From assembly GCA_007127695.1 (NCBI GenBank), contig SKYW01000232.1:1-20276 (forward strand): a DNA stretch of 20,276 nt, written 5' to 3'. Below, one piece after another: positions 15,287 to 20,276 of the stretch (its first letter is position 1; each line of letters starts with the position of its first letter). Under the pieces are notes generated by a model. That model had not been told where the DNA came from. It saw only the letters and a program-made list of their open reading frames with translations, and did no database searches. Both the position numbers and the translations under genes were made by a program. This DNA comes from Balneolales bacterium. Lineage in GTDB: Bacteria > Bacteroidota > Rhodothermia > Balneolales > Natronogracilivirgulaceae.

Positions 15287-15584
15287 AAGCTAAGCAGTCC
15301 TATGATGATTTCAGGGAATCAGTATACTTGGTAAGTGAACGCGCTGGCAATTCTTTTTCCACACTATGAAGATAAACCTGTTTGCCATTTAGTCCCATCT
15401 TTTTACTTGAACCTTCTTTACTCCCGGGCCTTGCATCCGGATAATTATGGACGGGCGAAGTCCGCCCACCCGACCGGTTCAAACGCTTGTCACATGCCTG
15501 AAGCAATATCAGTAAAAATGGAAAAGGCTGCCACAAAAGCATGTTTTATCATGACAATTTATCCGGGTAAATAAATTGTAGTGG
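15287..15584. other. Gap between homocysteine S-methyltransferase and higA genes
   Basis: A minus-strand frame at 15300-15542 (80 residues, starting MLLWQPFPFLLILLQACDKR) ends 13 bases before the methyltransferase ATG. Its hydrophobic start ending in QAC resembles a lipoprotein signal, but the remainder is low-information and I doubt it is real. A short GC-rich hairpin sits inside it (GGGCG 15453-15457 with CGCCC 15463-15467). No attC-like site is visible here, although cassette organisation would predict one after higA. Confidence 0.3.
15554..15579. terminator. AT-rich hairpin just downstream of higA
   Basis: ACAATTTAT (15554-15562) and ATAAATTGT (15571-15579) form a perfect 9-bp stem with an 8-base loop, beginning five bases after the higA stop. 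It may slow or stop transcription out of higBA, though the stem is AT-rich and weak and no clear T run follows. Confidence 0.35.
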
Positions 15585-15878
15585 TTAAGAAACTTGGGCA
15601 GGGTTAAGAGCTTTAATGTGTTTTTTCGGTCGATGAGCAGACAAATCGTACATGGATTGCAGATTAAGCCAAAACTGTGGTGAGGTATTAAAAGCTTCAG
15701 AGAGGAGCCAGGCCGTATCCGGAGAAATGCCGCGTTTACCTTTTACAATCTCATTAACTCGTTGAACAGGAATCCCCAAATGATCAGCGAGCTGCTTTTG
15801 TGTCAGACCCATTGGCTCCAGATATTCACGGAGTAAAATGGTTCCGGGATGAGTTGCTATTCTGTTTTTTGGAATCAT
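15585..15878 (-). CDS. higA: HigA-family antitoxin (XRE-type helix-turn-helix)
   Basis: A 97-residue antitoxin that binds and neutralises HigB and represses its own operon. The family signature is complete: THPGTILLREYLEPMGL, the helix-turn-helix LTQKQLADHLGIPVQRVNEIV, then KGKRGISPDTAWLLSEAF and FWLNLQ. It starts 15 bases after the HigB stop, in the toxin-first order typical of higBA. It lies in the cassette array, where toxin-antitoxin pairs are known to protect cassettes from loss. Confidence 0.93.
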   Translation of the reverse strand: MIPKNRIATHPGTILLREYLEPMGLTQKQLADHLGIPVQRVNEIVKGKRGISPDTAWLLSEAFNTSPQFWLNLQSMYDLSAHRPKKHIKALNPAQVS

Positions 15879-15893
15879 GGGAACTCGAGGATC

Positions 15894-16187
15894 TTAACTG
15901 TGATAGTCTATAATTTGAACGTCGTGTGCACCGGAATCATGCCAACGAAAAATGATTCGCCATTGTGCATTTATACGGATGCTGTGAAATCCCTGGAGGT
16001 CACCTTGAAGTGCTTCGAGACGATTTCCAGGTGTGGATCGTAAATCACTCAGAGACGAGGCTGCATTCAGGATATCGAGTTTGAAAATGGCAGACTCCAG
16101 AATTTGAGTTGGAAGTTTTCGAACTTTCGAGCTCGAGATGCCGTGAAATAAATCCGAGGTTGCCTTGTTTTTGAATGATTGGATCAT
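15894..16187 (-). CDS. higB: HigB-family toxin (RelE/ParE fold)
   Basis: A 97-residue toxin that in characterised members cuts mRNA on the ribosome. Features of the family are visible: MIQSFKNKATSDLF at the start, the helix with ILESAIFKLDILNAA, GNRLEALQGDLQGFHSIRIN, the basic strand QWRIIFRW and the closing VQIIDYHS. Full length, with no truncation. The toxin precedes the antitoxin HigA. An inverted repeat upstream (16213-16233) is a candidate operator. Confidence 0.93.
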   Translation of the reverse strand: MIQSFKNKATSDLFHGISSSKVRKLPTQILESAIFKLDILNAASSLSDLRSTPGNRLEALQGDLQGFHSIRINAQWRIIFRWHDSGAHDVQIIDYHS

Positions 16188-16212
16188 AAAGACAAATTAA
16201 TGGATTCACGGT

Positions 16213-16233
16213 ATTCATGCAATAAGCATTAAT
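16213..16233. promoter_or_regulatory. Candidate higBA operator
   Basis: ATTCATGC (16213-16220) and GCATTAAT (16226-16233) form an 8-bp inverted repeat with one mismatch and a 5-base spacer, 26-46 bases upstream of the HigB start codon, where HigA-type antitoxins usually bind. AT-rich surroundings fit a promoter, but no exact boxes are assigned. Confidence 0.35.
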
Positions 16234-16264
16234 TATGAAAAAAATACTGTGCAGAGTGGGCACG

Positions 16265-16388
16265 TAACGGCCCCGCGTTTAACCGGCTGGTAGTTACTGG
16301 CAGTTAATGTACATAAAACTGGGAATTTGTTTTTGAGTCGAAAAGTATTGAGAAAGCAAACGGCCAAGTCCGCGTAAAACCGTTGTTA
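16265..16388 (-). repeat. attC-like recombination site C
   Basis: On the minus strand it begins TAACAACGGTTTTACGCGG and ends CGCGGGGCCGTTACGTG. Inner arms pair as GTTTTACGCGGACTTGG with CCAGCCGGTTAAAC, leaving single unpaired bases on one side as in known attC sites. It lies 75 bases downstream of the NERD gene stop and would be that cassette's site. Confidence 0.68.
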
Positions 16389-16462
16389 TAGGACACTTTG
16401 TGGTATGATTAGTAATTATTTCAACGTCTAACTTAATATCATTTTATTTAGTGTAGGTTTTA

Positions 16463-17137
16463 TCAAACGTTCTTGGTATATCGACATATTGGGTAACTTT
16501 CACAACCTAAGAACCTCAAACCAGCATCAGAGCCTTTCTTTACTGTTCTTTCAACAAGATCAGAACCACACCTCGGGCAAACCGTAATAGAAGAATGTCG
16601 CTGGCGCAAGGACCGCACGTGATCTCTGGTAGTAAGGTTAGATTCGGATACATGTTGTTCGAGTGTCAGGATCAATCGTTCAAATTCTTGAGGCGAAAGA
16701 ATACGATTGCGATGCCTTTTAATATATCTACCAAGTCTAGATCTTATTACATTATCCGGCAGAGGAGTTTTAAATTTACAATCTCCAACAAAATAGACGA
16801 TTGTGTGTACTATCGATTCGTCCAGGTCCAGGAATTCACATAGGACTTTCTTTTGTCTGAAGGTTTGTCGGAGAGGGTTCTGAAAAGAGTACTTCTTACT
16901 GTAAAGTACTTGGGTCCATTTTGGAAGGTTTTCTGATCCAAAGATCCAACCCTTTTTGTTCTTTGTTTCTACAATGAAAAGGCCATATGGAGAAACCAAA
17001 AGATGGTCTATTTGAGTAGTACCGTTTTTTGCGGGAATGATTAAATTATGAAATCTGCGATAGGTTTTCGCATTTAGTGATAGCCACATTTTGAAAGTGG
17101 TTATCTTTTCACCAATCCAACCTCGAAATAGATTCAT
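16463..17137 (-). CDS. NERD-domain protein with C-terminal zinc ribbon
   Basis: A 224-residue protein. The NERD (nuclease-related) domain covers about residues 7-120: GWIGEKI, then GTTQIDHLLVSPYGLFIVET with Asp44 and the Glu57-Thr-Lys59 triad part, and KGWIFGSENLPKWTQVLY. These residues match the restriction-endonuclease-like active site. The C-terminus is a topoisomerase-type C4 zinc ribbon with Cys187/Cys190 and Cys212/Cys218 (CPRCGSDLVERTVKKG, GCESYPIC). Many relatives carry an N-terminal membrane anchor; this one starts directly at the domain, and a hydrophobic segment is encoded separately about 100 bases upstream. A DNA-processing or defence role is possible but unproven. Confidence 0.85.
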   Translation of the reverse strand: MNLFRGWIGEKITTFKMWLSLNAKTYRRFHNLIIPAKNGTTQIDHLLVSPYGLFIVETKNKKGWIFGSENLPKWTQVLYSKKYSFQNPLRQTFRQKKVLCEFLDLDESIVHTIVYFVGDCKFKTPLPDNVIRSRLGRYIKRHRNRILSPQEFERLILTLEQHVSESNLTTRDHVRSLRQRHSSITVCPRCGSDLVERTVKKGSDAGLRFLGCESYPICRYTKNV

Positions 17138-17236
17138 ATCTTTTCACGCACTTGGCAATCAATTCCGAACCGCAACTTGGCAAATTTCTTTGGCTCTTTG
17201 GAAGCTTCCGTTTTATTACCATTAACGGTGCAAACT

Positions 17237-17608
17237 TCAAATAACTAAATAACAGTTTTTTTTTATGGGAGCGAGTAAAAGATAAAAAATCCATGCAAAC
17301 CAAGAGATGAAGAGCACAGCTAAAACACAGGCTAGTTTTTCGCTTGCTGTAGTTTTTCTAGAAAAGAGAATTGACATTAATGGTTTTAGCCAAACTTTTG
17401 AGCAAACAATGCGGTTTTGCTCATCGGCCAGTCGAATAATTTCATGGTCTGGTGTTGCATTTTGGTTAAGTAAACTATAGGTATGAATGGCGTCGACCTG
17501 TCTGGCTTGTATAAAATCGACCAGTCGCTTTGGCAGTTGAGCGTCAATCAGAACCGTGATTTCTGGCCAGTGACTCGATAAAGCTCTGCAACTCACCGAA
17601 GAATTCAT
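17237..17608 (-). pseudogene. Chimeric ORF with broken DUF5615 PIN-like toxin fragment
   Basis: The 123-residue reading frame holds a DUF5615 (PIN-like, VapC-related) start, ITVLIDAQLPKRLVDF from about 17560, and continues through NQNATPDHEIIRLADEQNRI to about 17407. The next segment in intact relatives (TKD-type acidic residue and the rest) is missing and replaced by unrelated sequence ending in a hydrophobic segment (about residues 92-114). The first 16 residues come from reading the end of the neighbouring hydrolase gene in another frame, so the original start codon is lost; ATC stands where an ATG might have been. It is best viewed as a toxin remnant trapped between two rearranged cassettes. 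Expression as a membrane protein cannot be excluded. Confidence 0.6.
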
Positions 17609-18563
17609 CCGGTTGATCGGAAAACGGATTGTGTCCCGCCTGCTCGATTACAACCATTTTGGCATTCGGATGATTATTGTGAAGAACTTCCGGTTTATCG
17701 GTATTCCAGGTAAGATCCCACTTGCCTTCGAAGATCAATGTCGGAACAGAGAAATAGTCAAAGTCACCTTCAAGATCGAGGGAACGCAGACTTTCGATTA
17801 TTCCATTCCGGAATTCTCTGTCGTGTACCCATTCGTACCGCGCAAATTCAGCAAGGCGTTCCTTTGATGGACGAAAAAAAAACTGCCGTTTCCAGTCGCC
17901 GTTCAAATACCTGTTGAAGATTCTTTGTTCGCGGGTAAGGTCCGGCATCTGATTAATTTCCTGCATCCGCTCTTGTTCTTCCTCACTGATGAAATCATAC
18001 TGTCGGCTAGGTTCAAGTTCGACATGCATACTGACAGCCGATGATACAAGAACAAGCCCCGCTATACTTTCCGGAAATTTTGTGGCGTATAATTGCGCCA
18101 GCAATCCGCCGTAAGAATATCCCATGACAACCCATTGTTCGAGATCGAGCGTTTTCCTGAGGTTTTCGATATCGTTGGCTGCTTGCTGTATTGTGTACCC
18201 CTCCCCGAGTTCATAGTCCGAAAGGCCGCAACCTCTTTGGTCGTAATAAATTACCTGTGCAAAATCCGAGGCGTGTGAAAAATGCGGATGAAAATAATGG
18301 TGGGTTCCGCCCGGGCCGCCATGCAGCAATACTATGGGAATACCTTCTCCCTCTATCTCCACATACAGTTCGGCATCTCCGATATCGACACGTTTATTCT
18401 CAAATCCCAGACGTTCACACCATCTCGGTACCTCAGGTACATCGTAGAATATTTCATCATATATTGTTACAACTTCATCAAGTACCGTTTCTTGTTGGGA
18501 TTGATCCTGAGCACTTGTCAGGAACGAGAAATGTAGAAAAGCTAAGGTTAATATTGTTTTCAT
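17544..18563 (-). CDS. Exported alpha/beta hydrolase, proline iminopeptidase-like
   Basis: A 339-residue alpha/beta-hydrolase. A signal peptide is present (MKTILTLAFLHFSFLTSAQ, cleavage near residue 18). The proline iminopeptidase family motif HGGPG (81-85) forms the oxyanion region, YYDQRGCGLSD follows, and the nucleophile elbow is GYSYGG (148-153) with Ser150. Asp283 (EGKWDLT) and His311 (QAGHNPF) complete the triad. Such enzymes release N-terminal proline or other residues from peptides, here probably outside the cytoplasm. The last residues (ARNHGSD) overlap the DUF5615 fragment and look like read-through into joined DNA, so the native C-terminus may have ended near ESL. Confidence 0.88.
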   Translation of the reverse strand: MKTILTLAFLHFSFLTSAQDQSQQETVLDEVVTIYDEIFYDVPEVPRWCERLGFENKRVDIGDAELYVEIEGEGIPIVLLHGGPGGTHHYFHPHFSHASDFAQVIYYDQRGCGLSDYELGEGYTIQQAANDIENLRKTLDLEQWVVMGYSYGGLLAQLYATKFPESIAGLVLVSSAVSMHVELEPSRQYDFISEEEQERMQEINQMPDLTREQRIFNRYLNGDWKRQFFFRPSKERLAEFARYEWVHDREFRNGIIESLRSLDLEGDFDYFSVPTLIFEGKWDLTWNTDKPEVLHNNHPNAKMVVIEQAGHNPFSDQPDEFFGELQSFIESLARNHGSD

Positions 18564-18722
18564 TACGGGCTTTTTAAATAGAAATAAGTTTAAAATGTCA
18601 AGTAGTTATAGAGCATATACGAGATTATTAAACGGAACTTTTCAAACAATTCAACGACCTTATCAGAAATCGCTGAATTCAATGGAATGATTTCGAAATC
18701 TTTCAAAAAAGTATTTAGCAAT

Positions 18723-18851
18723 TTAGAATCTGACCAGCTCGAACTGTTTCAGTGTCCGCTCCAGTTGTTGAGGGGCGGAGTCGGAAAGGTCCATCAGCTC
18801 TGGACGAGACGGACGCCGCTGCAGGTCTGGAAAAAGCGGCAAATCCTTCAT
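18723..18851 (-). CDS. 42-residue ORF coupled to the UbiE-like gene
   Basis: A small frame beginning MKDLPLFPDLQRRP and ending LKQFELVRF. Its ATG shares one base with the UbiE-like stop (TAATG), and GAGGAG lies about seven bases before it, so translation looks real. The coding strand is GC-rich like the UbiE-like gene and composition drops sharply just after the stop. It could be a true small protein, but the shape (acidic linker then amphipathic helix QLERTLKQFEL) also fits the first part of a longer gene, perhaps another methyltransferase, cut off at an old junction. No family is recognised with certainty. Confidence 0.55.
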   Translation of the reverse strand: MKDLPLFPDLQRRPSRPELMDLSDSAPQQLERTLKQFELVRF

Positions 18852-19585
18852 TATGTGCTCCTCTTCAGGGCTATCGCGGCCTCAATGATGCCCAGAATAT
18901 GGGTTTCGGAATCGATAATATCGAGGTCGTGCTCCCCAAACATTCGGTGCAATGCGCCGCGGGCTGGATAGCGGGCGAGACTGTCGGCGATATATCCGTA
19001 GGTGTCGGCGTTGCCGCTCCTGATCAGACCCCAGAGCCCGCACCAGAACCGCAGTAGTTTCAGTTCGAAAAAGTCGCCGCGGTTCCAGCGCGAAAAGTCG
19101 AGAACCGCTAAAACACCCTCTGGACGCAAAAGGCGCGAAATCTCCTTCAGGGCCCGATCGATTTGGGGGGCGTTGCGCAGTCCGTAGCCGACAGTGATCA
19201 GATCATAGCTTTCTTCGGGTAGTTCGGAGGCGTTCATGTCGGCCTCTACAAATGATACCCGCCCATCCTCCGCGAACCTCTCCCGGGCAATTTCGAGCAT
19301 TGGGGCCGCGAGGTCCAATGCGGTCACCTCGGCCTCGGAATACCGGTTAAGCACCAAAGCTGTGAAGTCTCCATTGCCACAGGCCAGATCGAGACAGCGT
19401 GGACGCGAAAGCTCGGGCAGGCGCTCTACCAGTCGCCGCTTCCATGGTATGTCCCTTCCGAATGACAATACGCCGCTCATGAGACTGTATTCCGATGCGA
19501 TCGCGGAGAAAAGCTGCCGATTGTAGTGCAGTTTCCCTTTTCGATCTCCGATGTAGTCGCGCGATTTCAGTCTAAATCTACTCAT
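18851..19585 (-). CDS. UbiE/COQ5-type SAM-dependent methyltransferase
   Basis: A 244-residue class I C-methyltransferase related to UbiE/MenG, which methylate the ring of demethylmenaquinone or a ubiquinone precursor. The family traits are the N-terminal helix with IPWKRRLVERLP, SAM motif I CLDLACGNGDFT, the acidic residue after strand 2 (TALDLAAPML), YGLRNAPQIDRALKEISRLL and LAVLDFSRW, and a C-terminal part with YGYIADSLARYP. The ATG at 19585 is chosen over a TTG at 19606 because a weak GACGAG lies seven bases before it. The gene is GC-rich compared with its AT-rich neighbours in the array. A quinone or a polyketide-like product is a possible substrate. Confidence 0.83.
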   Translation of the reverse strand: MSRFRLKSRDYIGDRKGKLHYNRQLFSAIASEYSLMSGVLSFGRDIPWKRRLVERLPELSRPRCLDLACGNGDFTALVLNRYSEAEVTALDLAAPMLEIARERFAEDGRVSFVEADMNASELPEESYDLITVGYGLRNAPQIDRALKEISRLLRPEGVLAVLDFSRWNRGDFFELKLLRFWCGLWGLIRSGNADTYGYIADSLARYPARGALHRMFGEHDLDIIDSETHILGIIEAAIALKRST

Positions 19586-19672
19586 GCCGTAACTCGTCAA
19601 GTTCAAGATCTTTAATGAGTGCCTTTATAGAAGGAGATCGTGGTATTATTGGATTAACTTTTTAAAAACACA

Positions 19673-19789
19673 TAACGGCCCAGGTTTAACCTGCAGCGGT
19701 TACGCTGTGCCCAGAGAATGCGATAAGTATTCTCTCCAGCTGTGACATTTGAAAACGCAAGGACCGCTGTCAGGTTGAAACCGTTGTTA
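19673..19789 (-). repeat. attC-like recombination site G (best preserved)
   Basis: On the minus strand it begins TAACAACGGTTTCAACCTG and ends CCTGGGCCGTTATG. The two arms match over about 25 bases: GGTTTCAACCTGACAGCGGT on one side and GGTTTAACCTGCAGCGGT on the other arm's complement, leaving one extra C and one extra A unpaired on the same strand. Such extrahelical bases are the strand-recognition signal of attC sites. It starts 12 bases after the mazF stop. Confidence 0.8.
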
Positions 19790-19800
19790 ATTTGGCGCAT

Positions 19801-20136
19801 TTACATAGAGAACATGCTCTGAAGAGTGTTCAAAACCTTTATTTGGGCAGCATCACTAATGGTCCCAAGTTTTTTGACCAATCGTTGCTTGTCAACGGTG
19901 CGAATTTGATCGAGTACAATTTGGCCCTGTTTGCCTTGAAATGTAGTTGTTATCCGTGTAGGATATGGTTTTAAGGTAGAGGTCATGGGGGCGATAATGA
20001 CGGTTCTGATATGACGATTCATTTCGTCAGGAGAGATGACCAGGCAGGGTCGCGTTTTTTTGATTTCTGAACCTTTTGTCGGATCAAGTGAGATAAGGAA
20101 TACGTCAAATCGTCCAACATTTGAAGGGGTTACCAT
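19801..20136 (-). CDS. mazF: MazF/PemK-family toxin (endoribonuclease)
   Basis: A 111-residue toxin of the type that cleaves mRNA at short sequence motifs. The family start GRFDVFLISLDPTKGSEIKK is followed by TRPCLVISPDEMN, the strand TVIIAPMTS, and GQIVLDQIRTVDKQRL. All expected segments are present and the length is normal. The ATG at 20136 is preferred over a GTG two codons upstream because it overlaps the MazE stop by seven bases, the usual coupled layout. It lies next to the best attC-like site, consistent with a mazEF cassette. Confidence 0.93.
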   Translation of the reverse strand: MVTPSNVGRFDVFLISLDPTKGSEIKKTRPCLVISPDEMNRHIRTVIIAPMTSTLKPYPTRITTTFQGKQGQIVLDQIRTVDKQRLVKKLGTISDAAQIKVLNTLQSMFSM

Positions 20137-20276
20137 GTCCACTCCGATTCATCCCATTCATTGGTAACCTCGGCCAGGTCTTCATCAATAAGTTGGTTAT
20201 CACCATGTTCGGCCATTTTCCGAAACGCCTGATCCCAGTTTTTTCGAGGACCATTAGCCGATCGGAGTACAATTTC
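20130..20276 (-). CDS. mazE: MazE-type antitoxin, C-terminal part (runs off the right end)
   Basis: The last 48 codons of a reading frame that continues beyond the window. The C-terminal tail EVTNEWDESEWTW is the acidic, tryptophan-rich MazF-binding peptide seen at the end of AbrB/MazE antitoxins. Upstream residues (IVLRSANGPRKNWDQAFRKM) belong to the linker after the DNA-binding domain, which is outside the window. It overlaps mazF, so the pair is translationally coupled. Confidence 0.85.
   Translation of the reverse strand, partial: EIVLRSANGPRKNWDQAFRKMAEHGDNQLIDEDLAEVTNEWDESEWTW

Larger units (their letters stand above)
13510..20276 (-). mobile_element. Integron gene-cassette array (partial, continues past right end)
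   Basis: Four attC-like sites in the same orientation as the intervening genes, all minus strand. Cargo: mazEF, UbiE-like methyltransferase, iminopeptidase-like hydrolase, DUF5615 fragment, NERD protein, higBA, homocysteine S-methyltransferase and a lipoprotein. Most genes have poor promoters of their own, stop close to an attC-like site, and differ from each other in base composition. Spacing between sites is 0.8, 2.0 and 3.4 kb, so the larger blocks probably represent several cassettes whose internal sites decayed. No tyrosine-recombinase integrase is seen; it would be expected on the right-hand side, divergent from the cassettes. Confidence 0.72.

Noticed and set aside
17109..17303. Minus-strand 64-residue frame upstream of the NERD gene
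   Set aside because: Overlaps the NERD start out of frame; its sequence is basic and featureless. The direct repeat ACTTGGCAA (17150-17158, 17175-17183) in it was noted but is too short to interpret.
18564..18722. AT-rich gap searched for an attC site or promoter
   Set aside because: No TAACAAC or GGCCGTTA box and no convincing hairpin; only AT-rich sequence is visible.
13510..20276. Alternative reading of the repeated sites as REP or MITE elements
   Set aside because: All sites share one orientation relative to the genes, lie at gene ends, and have attC-type asymmetric bulges and end boxes; no target-site duplication or transposase is seen. Kept only as a weaker alternative.

Overview
The window looks like chromosomal DNA of a Bacteroidota/Balneolota/Rhodothermota-type bacterium. 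The evidence is a FecI-like sigma factor paired with a FecR anti-sigma carrying a DUF4974-like C-terminus, an STN-domain protein, a FadL/OmpP1 outer-membrane protein next to an SGNH lipoprotein, and short relaxed lipoboxes. Proteins in the left part are acidic, as in salt-adapted members, but genus and species cannot be read from this sequence. No rRNA, tRNA, CRISPR array or transposase was seen.

Region 1 (about 1-7590, plus strand). A cell-surface-signalling pair (ECF sigma, FecR) is followed by a short STN-only protein where a full TonB-dependent receptor would be expected. The STN gene overlaps an O-methyltransferase gene by ATGA. Then come a FadL-type outer-membrane transporter, a GDSL/SGNH lipoprotein and a CrtC/AttH-type lipocalin-like protein, which together suggest handling of lipids or other hydrophobic compounds at the envelope.

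Region 2 (about 7640-13420, minus strand). A serine hydrolase of the beta-lactamase/class C PBP type, a BrnQ branched-chain amino acid carrier and an ATP-grasp ligase lie in a row; the last two overlap by ATGA. Upstream are a MOSC protein of the YcbX/mARC type, whose 5' leader can fold into a branched structure, and a DUF429-like RNase H-fold protein.

Region 3 (about 13510 to the right end) reads as part of a chromosomal integron cassette array. Four imperfect inverted-repeat sites lie at 13510-13608, 14291-14375, 16265-16388 and 19673-19789. Read in the direction of the genes (minus strand), all end in GGCCGTTA and three of the four begin TAACAAC, the layout of attC recombination sites. Each lies just downstream of a minus-strand gene stop. 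The cargo is typical of cassettes: mazEF and higBA toxin-antitoxin modules, a NERD-domain protein with a zinc ribbon, a small lipoprotein, a homocysteine S-methyltransferase, a secreted proline iminopeptidase-like hydrolase, a UbiE-like methyltransferase coupled to a 42-residue ORF, and a broken DUF5615 toxin-like fragment. Base composition changes from gene to gene: the lipoprotein, NERD and DUF5615 parts are AT-rich and the UbiE-like gene is GC-rich. No integrase is in the window. If present it should lie beyond the right end; otherwise this is an integrase-less attC cluster.
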